DNA from: Devosia oryziradicis
GTDB taxonomy: Bacteria; Pseudomonadota; Alphaproteobacteria; Rhizobiales; Devosiaceae
Length of the DNA stretch: 64,000 bases
Direction of reading: 5' to 3'
Assembly (NCBI RefSeq): GCF_016698645.1
Contig: NZ_CP068047.1
Span: 248,001-312,000 of the forward strand
This document shows, piece by piece, positions 54,461-62,857 of the stretch; position 1 is the stretch's first letter; the number at the start of each line of letters is the position of its first letter. Position numbers and translations under genes: made by a program. The notes below the pieces were generated by a model. That model saw nothing but the letters and a program-made list of their open reading frames with translations. It made no database searches and was not told the origin of the DNA.

Positions 54461-55477
54461 ATGAACGTCAGTCTGCCCCAGAGCCAACAACCATACAAGG
54501 TGATGGCGATCTACAAATTCGCCGACCTTCCCGATGCCGAGGCGATCCAGCCCGTGCTGGCGGCGTTCTGCTGCAGTCGCGGGATCAAGGGTACGCTGAT
54601 CCTGGCGCCGGAGGGGATCAACGGCACGGTGGCGGGAACGACGGAGGCGATCGACGCGCTGGCCGACTGGCTGTTTGCCGGGCCCGTGTTTGCGAGGCGG
54701 CTCGAGGGCGCCGAAGTCAAGTACTCGAAGGCGAGCGCGATGCCGTTCCTGCGCATGAAGGTGCGGCTCAAGCCGGAGATCGTGACGCTGCGGGCGCCCG
54801 AGGCCAATCCGGCACGGCAAGTGGGCACCTATGTCGAGCCGGAAGACTGGAATAGTCTGATCGAGCGCAACGACGTGGTGCTGGTCGATACGCGCAACGA
54901 CTACGAGGTGGGGCTGGGGACGTTCCAGCGGGCGCTGGACCCGGCGACCAAGAGCTTCACCGAGTTCAAGGACTACGTGGCCGAGCACCTCGATCCGAAG
55001 CGGGACAAGAAGGTGGCGATGTTCTGCACCGGCGGCATCCGCTGCGAGAAGGCGTCGAGTTACCTCTTGAGCCAGGGCTTCGAGGAGGTGTTCCACCTCA
55101 AGGGCGGGATCCTGAGATATCTCGAGATGGTGCCCGAGAGCGAGAGCCGGTTCAGCGGGGAATGCTTCGTCTTCGACGAACGCGTATCGGTGGGACATGG
55201 GCTGGTGGAGGGCGAGGCGACGCTGTGCCGGGCCTGCCGGCACCCGCTGACCATCCTGGACCGGGCGCATGCGGACTATATCGAGGGCGTGAGCTGCCCG
55301 CATTGCGCTGATGAGGCCGGCAAGCATGCCGCCGCGGCCGAGCGGCAGCGGCAGATGGAACTGGGCCGCAAGCATGGCGTGGCGCATCTGGGCGATGCGG
55401 CGGCCACGGTCGCGGCCGAGCGCAAGGCCGCCAAGCGGGCGCTGGCCGAGGCTTCGCGGGCACGCAACAAGGCCTGA
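54461..55477 (+). CDS. trhO: tRNA uridine(34) hydroxylase TrhO (rhodanese family)
   Basis: About 338 residues. Forms 5-hydroxyuridine at tRNA position 34. N-terminal ferredoxin-like domain (YKFADLPDAEAIQPVLAAFC, GTLILAPEGINGTVAG), rhodanese domain with active Cys in VAMFCTGGIRCEKAS, and a C-terminal CxxC pair (LCRACRHPLT, VSCPHCAD) that could bind zinc. Start is uncertain: in-frame ATGs at 54428, 54440 and 54461; 54461 gives the usual family N-terminus. Confidence 0.92.
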   Translation: MNVSLPQSQQPYKVMAIYKFADLPDAEAIQPVLAAFCCSRGIKGTLILAPEGINGTVAGTTEAIDALADWLFAGPVFARRLEGAEVKYSKASAMPFLRMKVRLKPEIVTLRAPEANPARQVGTYVEPEDWNSLIERNDVVLVDTRNDYEVGLGTFQRALDPATKSFTEFKDYVAEHLDPKRDKKVAMFCTGGIRCEKASSYLLSQGFEEVFHLKGGILRYLEMVPESESRFSGECFVFDERVSVGHGLVEGEATLCRACRHPLTILDRAHADYIEGVSCPHCADEAGKHAAAAERQRQMELGRKHGVAHLGDAAATVAAERKAAKRALAEASRARNKA

Positions 55478-55529
55478 CTTATCCCCGCGCGTTGCTGCGG
55501 AACTAGAGTCTCCGGCAAAGGAGACTGCC

Positions 55530-56591
55530 ATGGACCACACCGCCCGCCTCGCCCTGCCCTTCATCATGCCCAGCCAGGCGCAGAAGCACATCACTCACAA
55601 CGAGGCCATCGAGGCGCTCGACGCGCTGGTGCAGCCGGTGGTGGAAAGCCGGGTACTGGCGACACCGCCAGGGACGCCACTGGCCGGCGAGGCGTGGATC
55701 GTGCCGGCGGGAGCGACCGGCGCCTGGGCCGGACATGGCGGGGAAATTGCAGCCTTCCAGTCGGGTGCGTGGCAGTTCTTCGACCCCGCCGCCGGCTGGC
55801 AGGTCTTCGACCGCTCGGACAAGACGCAACTGGTGTTCGATGCCGGCGCCTGGACGCCGCTGGCCTCGCTCGGTTCGGCGCTGCCACGCCTGGGCATCAA
55901 TACCAGCGCGGATACGACCAACCGCCTGGCCGTGTCCGGCGCAGCGACGCTGTTCACCCATGCCGGTGGCGGCCACCAGCTCAAGCTCAACAAGAATGCG
56001 GCGGGCGATACGGCCAGCCTGCTCTACCAGACCAACTGGTCGGGTCGCGCCGAGATGGGCCTCAGCGGCGACGACCAATGGAGGCTCAAGGTGAGCCCGG
56101 ATGGCTCTGCATGGGTCAATGCGCTGACAGTGAATGCCACGACTGGCGCCGCCACCGTTGCCGCGACGTTCCGCCCGGCTACCGACAATGCGGTGACGCT
56201 GGGCGGTTCGGGCGCGCGCTGGTCGGCCGTATGGGCGGCGACGGGGACGATCCAGACTTCGGATGCCCGCGGCAAGACCGACATCGCGCCAAGCGATCTC
56301 GGGCTCGAATTCATCCTGGCCCTCAATCCGGTGCGCTATCGCTGGACGGTAGGCGGCAATGAGGCGGGTGAAGCAAGGCCGGGGCGGCGGACGCATTATG
56401 GGCTCCTGGCGCAGGAAGTGCTGACCGCGCTGGAGGGACGGGATTTTGCCGGACATGTGCTGGCCGACCCCGATGACCCCGAGAGCGAACAGGGCCTGCG
56501 CTACGATGGCTTCATCGCGCCGTTGATCCGGGCGGTGCAGGAACTCGCGGGACGGGTCTCGGCGCTGGAGAAGCAGGATACCGATTCCTGA
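55530..56591 (+). CDS. DUF2793 - peptidase S74 protein (phage spike/fibre-like orphan)
   Basis: 353 residues, AAAGGAG before ATG 55530. Residues 1-95 are DUF2793 (LPFIMPSQAQKHITHNEAIEALDALVQ, GEAWIVPAGATGAWAGHGGEIAAFQSGAWQF), a domain of phage and gene-transfer-agent spikes. The middle is beta-rich. From about 242 comes a peptidase S74 intramolecular chaperone with the Ser-Lys dyad spacing in TSDARGKTDI, then LNPVRYRW, YGLLAQEVLTAL and a C-terminal coiled coil. No phage structural genes lie nearby, so it is an orphan. Confidence 0.85.
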   Translation: MDHTARLALPFIMPSQAQKHITHNEAIEALDALVQPVVESRVLATPPGTPLAGEAWIVPAGATGAWAGHGGEIAAFQSGAWQFFDPAAGWQVFDRSDKTQLVFDAGAWTPLASLGSALPRLGINTSADTTNRLAVSGAATLFTHAGGGHQLKLNKNAAGDTASLLYQTNWSGRAEMGLSGDDQWRLKVSPDGSAWVNALTVNATTGAATVAATFRPATDNAVTLGGSGARWSAVWAATGTIQTSDARGKTDIAPSDLGLEFILALNPVRYRWTVGGNEAGEARPGRRTHYGLLAQEVLTALEGRDFAGHVLADPDDPESEQGLRYDGFIAPLIRAVQELAGRVSALEKQDTDS

Positions 56592-56621
56592 CATCCCTAG
56601 CTGATTAGCGGCGATGGCGCC

Positions 56622-57203
56622 CTAGGCCTTGAGGCCTCGGATCAGGGCCTTGATGGTTTTGCGATAGTCGTCGAGCTCCTCCGGAGCCGCCAGCGCGGCG
56701 CGGTCGAACACGGCACTGAAGAGGCGCGCCAGGACCTCGACCGGCAGTTTCTTCATCGCGCCGGCATCCATGGCGTCACGCAGGCCGCAGATCAGCGTCT
56801 CCAAACCGTGGCGCGCATCGATCGCATCAACCGCGGCACGGCCCAGCACGGCGGGTGCATCGATCAGCAGGATCTGCCGGCGCCCCGGATCCTGCATGGC
56901 ATCGAGGAAAATATCGCAGCCGGCAATGAGGGCCTTGATCGGTCCCGGCCCCTCGTCGCCCTCGCCGGCCGCATTGATGGTCATGGCCATGAGCAGGTGC
57001 TCTTCCTCGACCACAGCGGCGAACAGCGCCTCCTTGTCGGCGAAGTGGTGGTAGAGCGCACCGCGTGTAACCCCTGCTGCCGCCACGATTTCGGGGGTGC
57101 TCGTACCAGCATAGCCCTTTTCGGCAAAGAGCGTTCGGGCGGCAGACACCAGTGCGCGCCGGGTTTGCGACCGTCGCTGTTCCTGCGTTTGGCGCACTTG
57201 CAT
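56622..57203 (-). CDS. TetR-family regulator
   Basis: 193 residues from ATG 57203, which has AGGA seven bases upstream; an ATG at 57227 has no site and lies between the operators. HTH at about residues 12-58: [47 protein letters not shown]. The ligand domain has [25 protein letters not shown], common to TetR regulators next to small detoxification genes. Divergent from a VOC-family gene, its likely target. Confidence 0.92.
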   Translation of the reverse strand: MQVRQTQEQRRSQTRRALVSAARTLFAEKGYAGTSTPEIVAAAGVTRGALYHHFADKEALFAAVVEEEHLLMAMTINAAGEGDEGPGPIKALIAGCDIFLDAMQDPGRRQILLIDAPAVLGRAAVDAIDARHGLETLICGLRDAMDAGAMKKLPVEVLARLFSAVFDRAALAAPEELDDYRKTIKALIRGLKA

Positions 57204-57243
57204 ACATGCATCCTGTATGTTACTCATTCATACAGGCAGTATG
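57201..57243. promoter_or_regulatory. TetR operators between TetR and VOC genes
   Basis: Two inverted repeats: CATACA-N7-TGTATG at 57201-57219 and CATACAGGCAGTATG (CATAC-N5-GTATG) at 57229-57243. They occupy almost the whole 73-bp divergent gap, and the first overlaps the TetR start codon. Confidence 0.65.
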
Positions 57244-57276
57244 TATTTAAATTGGATGTTGAGCAAGGAGACTTTC

Positions 57277-57687
57277 ATGCGAACCAGCAGCTTTTACCCG
57301 CTTTTGCAGGTGTCGGACGTCGAGCGCACCGCGCAGTTCTATGAGACAAACCTTGGCTTTGTCCGCACATTCGCCACGGACTGGTATGTGCAGATGCGCG
57401 CGGCGTCCGAACACCCGTTCGAAATAGCCATCATCGGGCAGGATCACGACTCCATCCCGCTGGCCGCACAGGGGCCAAGCCGCAACGTCATCCTGAGCTT
57501 TTATGTCGATGACGCCGCAGCAGAGGAGAGGCGGCTGGTGGCGGCAGGCGTCGACGTCGTGCAGGCCCTGCGCGACGAAATCTTTGGGCAGCGGCACTTC
57601 ATTGCCGCCGATCCCAACGGCATTCTGATCGACGTCATCACCCCGATCGAGCCCGATCCGGCGTGGCTTGCGGCAAATTCTCCGTGA
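57277..57687 (+). CDS. VOC-superfamily (glyoxalase/bleomycin-resistance-like) protein
   Basis: 136 residues from ATG 57277 with AAGGAG. A single VOC domain: [26 protein letters not shown] at the N-terminus and [19 protein letters not shown] at the C-terminus. The Glu that usually ligates metal at the end of the last strand is replaced by Asp (LIDVI). Probably repressed by the divergent TetR; substrate unknown, possibly a toxic small molecule. Confidence 0.88.
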   Translation: MRTSSFYPLLQVSDVERTAQFYETNLGFVRTFATDWYVQMRAASEHPFEIAIIGQDHDSIPLAAQGPSRNVILSFYVDDAAAEERRLVAAGVDVVQALRDEIFGQRHFIAADPNGILIDVITPIEPDPAWLAANSP

Positions 57688-57770
57688 TCCAAATAAATTA
57701 GCCGAACCGGCTGGCGCAGCGCGATTCTCCCCGTTAGTTTGCCGCTAACATTTCAGGGAGGATCGCGCCC

Positions 57771-58895
57771 ATGACCAGCAAGCGCCTCGGCGTCGGCTTT
57801 ATCGGCACTGGCAATATTTCATCGGCTTACCTGCGGGCCATTACCGGCCACGAGAATATGGCAGGCTTCCCCGTGCTCGATATCAAGGGGCTGGCCGACA
57901 TGCGTCCGGAGGCGTCGGAAGCGCGCGCCGCCGAGTTCGGTCTCAAGTCGATGAGCATCGACGAGATGCTTGGCAGTTCCGAGATCCAGCTGATCGTCAA
58001 CCTCACCATTCCGCGCGCCCATGTCGATGTGGGACTGCGCGCGCTGGCCGCCGGCAAGCATGTCTATTCGGAAAAGCCGCTGGGCATCAATTATGCCGAA
58101 GGCCGCAAGCTGCTCGACGCCGCCAACAAAGCCGGGCTGCGCATCGGCTCGGCCCCGGACACGTTCCTGGGCGGCTCGCACCAGCAGGCGCGTGCGGTGG
58201 TCGATAGCGGCGCGCTGGGCCAGATGGTGGGCGGCACCGGGTTTTTCATGTGCCCCGGGCACGAGGCCTGGCACCCCGATCCGGCCTTCTACTACGATAT
58301 CGGCGGCGGGCCGGTGCTCGACATGGGCCCCTATTACATCACCGACCTGGTGAACCTGCTCGGGCCCGTGGCCCGCGTATCGGCCATGGCGTCGCAGCTG
58401 CGCAGCCAGCGCCCGGTCCTGTCCGAGCCCAAGAAGGGCCAGATCATGGACGTCAAGGTGGACACCCATGCCACCGCTTCGCTCGGCTTTGCCAATGGCG
58501 CGATCGTCCAGGTGGGCCTCAGCTTCGACGTGGCGGCGCACAAGCATGTGCCACTCGAGCTCTATGGCACCGAGGCGAGCCTGATCGTGCCCGATCCGAA
58601 CTTCTTCGGGGGGGACGTCGAAATCCGCAAGCGCGGGCGCGACGAGGCCTGGACCAAGGTCGAGGTGACCCAGCCCTATGCTGATGGCAATTACCGCTCG
58701 CTGGGCGTTGCCGACATGGCGCAGGGCATTCTGGACAACCGCCCGCACCGCGCCAATGGCGACCTGGCGCTGCATGTGCTCGAGGTAATGGAAGCCTTTG
58801 CCACCGCGTCGGCCGAAGGGCGCACGGTGGATATCAAGACCCCGGTCGAGCGGCCGGAGCCGCTGGCGACTTCGCTCAAGGGTGGACGGATCTAG
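57771..58895 (+). CDS. Gfo/Idh/MocA-family oxidoreductase
   Basis: 374 residues. NAD(P)-binding Rossmann motif GFIGTGNISSAYL at residues 8-20; catalytic Lys in the EKPLGINYAEG motif; and DMGPYYITDLVNLLGPV in the C-terminal alpha/beta domain. Oxidises or reduces a sugar or inositol derivative in this family. GGGAGGATCGCGCCC precedes the ATG. No sugar-uptake genes adjoin it. Confidence 0.93.
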   Translation: MTSKRLGVGFIGTGNISSAYLRAITGHENMAGFPVLDIKGLADMRPEASEARAAEFGLKSMSIDEMLGSSEIQLIVNLTIPRAHVDVGLRALAAGKHVYSEKPLGINYAEGRKLLDAANKAGLRIGSAPDTFLGGSHQQARAVVDSGALGQMVGGTGFFMCPGHEAWHPDPAFYYDIGGGPVLDMGPYYITDLVNLLGPVARVSAMASQLRSQRPVLSEPKKGQIMDVKVDTHATASLGFANGAIVQVGLSFDVAAHKHVPLELYGTEASLIVPDPNFFGGDVEIRKRGRDEAWTKVEVTQPYADGNYRSLGVADMAQGILDNRPHRANGDLALHVLEVMEAFATASAEGRTVDIKTPVERPEPLATSLKGGRI

Positions 58896-58946
58896 GGTTT
58901 GCTGGTTGCGCCGAGCAGCCAGACAGCCTGACCTCGGCGGCTCTCC

Positions 58947-59081
58947 GTCACCCCACCCTCAATCCCTCCCCATCAAGGGGAGGGAGGCGCCAGATCAACC
59001 CGCAAGGGTTTATCTCTATGTCACCGCACTCTCCGACCAGGCTTCCCTCCCCCTTGTGGGGAGGGAATGAGGGTGGGGTGG
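58947..59081. repeat. Inverted pair of CCCTCCCC/GGGGAGGG elements
   Basis: CACCCCACCCTCAATCCCTC at 58950 and the reverse complement of the 59060-59080 arm (CACCCCACCCTCATTCCCTC) match at 19 of 20 positions, so two copies face each other across about 60 bp. Each arm has its own CCCTCCCC/GGGGAGGG hairpin. The right arm is nearly identical to the element at 25239-25275. The 58896-59104 gap holds no gene. Confidence 0.8.
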
Positions 59082-59104
59082 CTTGGTCCGGATATCCGGC
59101 TTCT

Positions 59105-59704
59105 TCACCAACGCCAGGTGAGGCCGGCGGCGTCTTCGGCATTGAAGTGCAGAGAGACCTCGACGTCGTTACCCTCGACATGCACATCGTCGGTATATTG
59201 CCGCTGCAGCAGCGTGATGGTCTGCTGGTCGGCGTTGGAACGCAGGTAGAGGTAGTCGAAGCAATCCTGCGTATCGTCAGCACGCGTGGCGTAGACGGCC
59301 TGTTTGATCTCCCAGAGCTGCCGACCCGTGATCACGCTGCCGTCGCTGCGGCGGGTTGCCCGTACCGTGGGGACCCAGTCGGCCCCGGTCTCGCAGATGT
59401 AGCGGTCATCGCGGAAGATGCCCTTGTCGGTAAAGGCGATGTCTGTATCGGCGTCCCAGGCATTGCCGATCTCGAAAGTGGCGCCCAGGTTGGTGACTTC
59501 GAGGTATATGTCGGTCCAGGCACAGCTATGGTCCTGGTTGTTGTAGCACCACTGTTCGCTCGATTGCATGAGCGTGGCGACGTCGGTCATCGATACGGGT
59601 TTGTTGGCCTTGTGGCGGTCGATGACGGACTGTGTTTCGGCGTCGAAGGCCAGGGCCGAGCCCGTGGTCAGCGTGATCGCCAGGGCGGCAAGCAGCATCT
59701 TCAT
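59105..59704 (-). CDS. Secreted hypothetical protein
   Basis: 199 residues from ATG 59704 (GGAGAGAC upstream); the frame extending to 60373 is antisense to the Rrf2 gene. Signal peptide at 1-19 (LAALAITLTTGSALA). The mature part has four cysteines (QWCYNN, HSCAWTD, YICETG, DCFDYL), likely two disulfides. Motifs: AWTDIYLEVTNLGATFEIGNAWD, VITGRQLWEIKQAVYATR. No family recognised. Confidence 0.72.
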   Translation of the reverse strand: MKMLLAALAITLTTGSALAFDAETQSVIDRHKANKPVSMTDVATLMQSSEQWCYNNQDHSCAWTDIYLEVTNLGATFEIGNAWDADTDIAFTDKGIFRDDRYICETGADWVPTVRATRRSDGSVITGRQLWEIKQAVYATRADDTQDCFDYLYLRSNADQQTITLLQRQYTDDVHVEGNDVEVSLHFNAEDAAGLTWRW

Positions 59705-59799
59705 TGCAATGTCTCTCCGGTCTCCGCAGACCGCCGAGCATAGCATTGTGCCATTGCGGCGAAAGCACAATGACGCAGAAGGGTTGACAGGCGCGCATA

Positions 59800-59820
59800 A
59801 TGTAACAATGTAAGTTACAT
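59800..59820. promoter_or_regulatory. Candidate Rrf2 operator overlapping its start codon
   Basis: ATGTAAC-AATGTAA-GTTACAT is a perfect 7-7-7 inverted repeat whose right end overlaps the ATG at 59819. A TTGACA element is at 59784-59789, so the palindrome covers the expected -10/start region. Confidence 0.7.
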
Positions 59821-60271
59821 GAAACGCTCCAGCCGCCTCTCGCTTGCCCTCCATGCGCTTGTCCACCTGCACAAGCAGCCCGACGAAGCCATTACCTCGA
59901 CCACGCTGGCGCAGTGCCTGATGACCAATCCGGTGGTCGTCCGCCGGGTGCTGGGTGAATTGCGCGAGGCGGGAATCGTGACCGCCAGCAAGGGGCATGA
60001 CGGCGGCTGGCGCCTGGTGCGCCCGGCAGCCGAAATCAGCCTGCGCCAGGTCTATGCCGCGATGGGTGAAAGCCTCCTCATCCGCACCGAAAGCGATCCG
60101 GGCGATATCCAATGCGGCATCGTCCGGACGGTCAATTCCGTCATGGGCGATTTCCTCGCCGATGCCGAGGCGCTGCTGGCGGCGCGGCTCGAGCGCGTGT
60201 TGCTCGACGACATTGCGCGCCAGGCCATTCCCAATCCTCTCCATCCACACGGAGCCATCAATCATGGATGA
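59819..60271 (+). CDS. Rrf2-family transcriptional regulator
   Basis: 150 residues. Winged helix: SLALHALVHLHKQPDEAITSTTLAQCLMTNPVVVRRVLGELREAGIVTASKGHDGGWRLVRPAAEISLRQVY. The Rrf2 wing (GHDGGWRL) and Arg in VVRRVL are typical. It has only two cysteines (LAQC and DIQC), not the three that hold an Fe-S cluster in IscR/RirA, so it may sense redox via thiols. Overlaps the oxidoreductase gene by eight bases; the pair is probably an autoregulated operon. Confidence 0.92.
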   Translation: MKRSSRLSLALHALVHLHKQPDEAITSTTLAQCLMTNPVVVRRVLGELREAGIVTASKGHDGGWRLVRPAAEISLRQVYAAMGESLLIRTESDPGDIQCGIVRTVNSVMGDFLADAEALLAARLERVLLDDIARQAIPNPLHPHGAINHG

Positions 60272-61154
60272 CGTCATCATCGTGGGCGGCAGCTTTGCCG
60301 GCCTCGCCGCCGCGTTGCAGCTTGGCCGCGCCCGGCGCAAGGTCACGGTGCTCGATACCGGACTGCCGCGCAATCGCTTCGCCGGCCATTCGCATGGGCT
60401 GCTTGGGCATGATCACAAGCCGCCTCTCGGAATTCTGGCGCAGGCCCGCCAGCAGTTGGCCCGCTATCCGACGGTCAAGCTGGTCAATGCACGCGCCGAC
60501 AGTGTTTCGGGCGCCATCGACGATTTTTCCGTGCTCACGCAGGACGGAGAAGCCCTCAAGGCCCGTCGCCTGATCCTCAGCTATGGGGTGGCCGACCAGA
60601 TGCCCGATATTTCCGGGTTTGCCGAGAGCTGGGGCAAGTCGATCGTGCCCTGCCCCTATTGCGACGGCTTCGAAGTGGCGGGCCAGCATTGGGGCCTGGT
60701 CTATTCAGGCCCGCAAAGCCCGCATGCGGTCATGCTGTTCCACGACTGGACCGACCGGCTGACACTGTTTGCCGATGGCCACGAGATCAGCGCAGAGGTA
60801 CGCGCCGATATGGCGCGCCGCAACGTGCCCGTGATCGACGGCAAGATCATCGCGATCGCCCATGACCATGGCAGGATCGCCACGGTGGATCTCGATACCG
60901 GTCGCAATGTCGCGGTTGATGTGCTGTTCGCCCATCCGCGCAACCGGCCATCGGCACGCCTGCATGAAGCGCTGGGCCTCGAGACCGTGGATACCCCGGT
61001 CGGCGTCGCGCTCAAGGTTGATGATCGCCGGGAGACCACCATGCCTGGCATCTATGCGGCAGGGGATCTGGCCAATCCGATGGCGTCGGTGACGCTGGCG
61101 TCGTCGCATGGCGCGATGGCTGGCATCTTCGCGCAGCAGTCGATGCTGGTTTAG
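60264..61154 (+). CDS. NAD(P)/FAD-dependent oxidoreductase (thioredoxin-reductase-like)
   Basis: 296 residues. FAD motif VIIVGGSFAGLAAALQLGRARRKVTVLD at the N-terminus; active-site pair CPYCDG at about residues 131-136; C-terminal FAD motif MPGIYAAGDLANPMASVTLASSHG. Same fold as TrxB but about 20 residues shorter, and the second GxGxxA NADPH motif is degenerate (WGLVYSGPQSPHAV). Substrate disulfide unknown. Cotranscribed with the Rrf2 regulator. Confidence 0.9.
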   Translation: MDDVIIVGGSFAGLAAALQLGRARRKVTVLDTGLPRNRFAGHSHGLLGHDHKPPLGILAQARQQLARYPTVKLVNARADSVSGAIDDFSVLTQDGEALKARRLILSYGVADQMPDISGFAESWGKSIVPCPYCDGFEVAGQHWGLVYSGPQSPHAVMLFHDWTDRLTLFADGHEISAEVRADMARRNVPVIDGKIIAIAHDHGRIATVDLDTGRNVAVDVLFAHPRNRPSARLHEALGLETVDTPVGVALKVDDRRETTMPGIYAAGDLANPMASVTLASSHGAMAGIFAQQSMLV

Positions 61155-61243
61155 ACGGGGAAAGGCTATCCTTTCCCGCAGGGTAGAGGACGCGTAGGCT
61201 CCGCGTCCTGGGCCGATTCCAGTCTCACCCGCTTGCCACAACC

Positions 61244-61258
61244 TTAGAATGGTTCTAA
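61244..61258. promoter_or_regulatory. Irr-type iron control element (ICE) 1
   Basis: TTAGAA-TGG-TTCTAA, a perfect inverted repeat matching the Irr-box consensus (TTTAGAA-N3-TTCTAAA) in its inner 15 bases; 35 bp upstream of the mbfA start. Confidence 0.75.
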
Positions 61259-61264
61259 TCAATG

Positions 61265-61281
61265 TTTAGAACCATTCCAAA
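61265..61281. promoter_or_regulatory. Irr-type iron control element (ICE) 2
   Basis: TTTAGAA-CCA-TTCCAAA matches the same consensus with one mismatch and lies 21 bp (centre to centre) from ICE 1, two helical turns, ending 11 bp before the mbfA ATG. Confidence 0.7.
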
Positions 61282-61292
61282 CTGTGGCCGCC

Positions 61293-62273
61293 ATGTTTTC
61301 TCTCCTCCCTGACACCCGTCGTGCCTTCTCCTCCCTTTCGGAGCGGGAGATCCTGTCGCTTGCAGTGGCGGCCGAGGAGGAGGATGGCCGCATCTATTCC
61401 GAATTCGCCACGCGGCTGGCCGAGACCTATCCGGGCTCGGCGGCCCTGTTCGAGGCCATGGCGGCGGAGGAGGATGAGCATCGCCGCCGGCTGCTCGACC
61501 TTTATGTCGAGCGCTTCGGCGCGCGGCTGGTGCCGATCCGGCGTGAGCATGTGCGGGGCTTCGTGGCCCGCAAGCCGCTCTGGCTGATGAAATCGTTGAC
61601 CCTGGAGGCAGTGCGCCTGCAGGTCTGGGAGATGGAGGAAGGCGCCTACCGCTTCTATATGGAGGCGGCCAAGCAGACCCAGGATGCCGGCATCCGCAAG
61701 CTCCTGGGCGACCTTGCGGCGCAGGAGCGCAAGCATGCCGACGCGGCCGACCGCATCGATGCGGACGTGCTGGGCGCCGAAGGCCGCGACAGCGAATCGA
61801 GCGAGGCCCATCGCCAGTTCGTCCTGACCTATGTGCAGCCGGGGCTGGCGGGCCTGATGGATGGCTCGGTCTCGACGCTGGCGCCGGTGTTTGCGGCGGC
61901 CTTTGCCACTGGCGATACGCACCAGACATTTCTGGTGGGCCTGGCAGCGGCGATCGGCGCGGGCATTTCGATGGGGTTTACCGAAGCGGCATCGGATGAT
62001 GGCAAGCTCACCGGACGCGGCTCGCCGATCAAGCGTGGGCTGGCGGCCGGCATCATGACAGCCGTAGGTGGGCTCGGACATGCCCTGCCCTACCTGATCC
62101 ACGATTTCACCATTGCCACCACCGTTGCCATCGCCGTGGTTCTCATCGAGCTGTGGGCTATCGCCTTCATCCAGAACCGCTATATGCAGACCCCGTTCTG
62201 GCGGGCCGTGTTGCAGGTGGTGCTCGGCGGCTCGCTGGTCTTTGCCGCGGGGATCCTGATCGGCAGCGCCTAG
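61293..62273 (+). CDS. mbfA: Membrane-bound ferritin-like iron exporter MbfA
   Basis: 326 residues from ATG 61293. N-terminal rubrerythrin/ferritin-like domain with the di-iron ligand pattern SLAVAAEEEDGRIYSEFA, AAEEDEHRRRLLDLY, WEMEEGAYRFYMEAA and AQERKHADAADR. C-terminal VIT1-like membrane domain with about five helices (PGLAGLMDGSVSTLAPVFAAAF, GISMGFTEAASDDG). This Er-VIT1 fusion is MbfA, an iron exporter and peroxide-protection protein of rhizobia. Two Irr boxes precede it. Its stop shares CTAG with the convergent gene. Confidence 0.95.
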   Translation: MFSLLPDTRRAFSSLSEREILSLAVAAEEEDGRIYSEFATRLAETYPGSAALFEAMAAEEDEHRRRLLDLYVERFGARLVPIRREHVRGFVARKPLWLMKSLTLEAVRLQVWEMEEGAYRFYMEAAKQTQDAGIRKLLGDLAAQERKHADAADRIDADVLGAEGRDSESSEAHRQFVLTYVQPGLAGLMDGSVSTLAPVFAAAFATGDTHQTFLVGLAAAIGAGISMGFTEAASDDGKLTGRGSPIKRGLAAGIMTAVGGLGHALPYLIHDFTIATTVAIAVVLIELWAIAFIQNRYMQTPFWRAVLQVVLGGSLVFAAGILIGSA

Positions 62274-62767
62274 GCCGCGGCCGGCCGGGGGCGCAGGCGC
62301 CGCGCTAGCAGCCAGGCGCCGAGCATGGCCGCGCCGATGACGATCAGTGAGGGCGTCCAGCCGGCATCGGGCCCGAACAGCACCATATGCATGCGCCGCC
62401 CTGGCAGGAAGGTGAAGGCACCGGCCAGCATGAGCGTCCAGAGATAGGCGCCCTGCATGCCCGCGCGATGCGCCGCGACATTCTTGTCCACGATGATCGC
62501 CCGAAGCGCCCTATAGAGGGTGACATAGGTCACGATCGAGAAGATGTGGATCGGGCTGAAAGGGCCGATCAACCGCATCTCATGGATGAACAGCGCACTC
62601 GTCGCCACGGCCAGCATGAGCACGACCCAGATGCGGCCCAGCAGCTTATGGAGGCGCGTTCCCTTTTTCCGCCACAGCACGAAGGCGCCGAGGGGAAAGG
62701 CTGCCACGGCCGAGAAGGCGTGAATCTGGATGGCGAGGGGGGCTTGCAGAAGAGGTTCGAGCGACAT
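62270..62767 (-). CDS. DUF2306 membrane protein
   Basis: 165 residues, four membrane segments. Family pattern: AIQIHAFSAVAAFPLGAFVLWRKKGTRLHKLLGRIWVVLMLAVATSALFIHEMRLIGPFSPIHIFSIVTY, with the conserved His residues (IHAF, LHKLLGR, PIHIFS, AAHRAGM) that may bind heme or metal. Convergent with mbfA, the two stops overlapping. Confidence 0.88.
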   Translation of the reverse strand: MSLEPLLQAPLAIQIHAFSAVAAFPLGAFVLWRKKGTRLHKLLGRIWVVLMLAVATSALFIHEMRLIGPFSPIHIFSIVTYVTLYRALRAIIVDKNVAAHRAGMQGAYLWTLMLAGAFTFLPGRRMHMVLFGPDAGWTPSLIVIGAAMLGAWLLARRLRPRPAAA

Positions 62768-62857
62768 TGGAAAGGACCTGGCTGGGGATTGCCAGCCTTC
62801 GATGATCGGCTACAGTCCGCGCCGCAACGTTCCCTACGCCAATGGCGGCTCTGCTAC

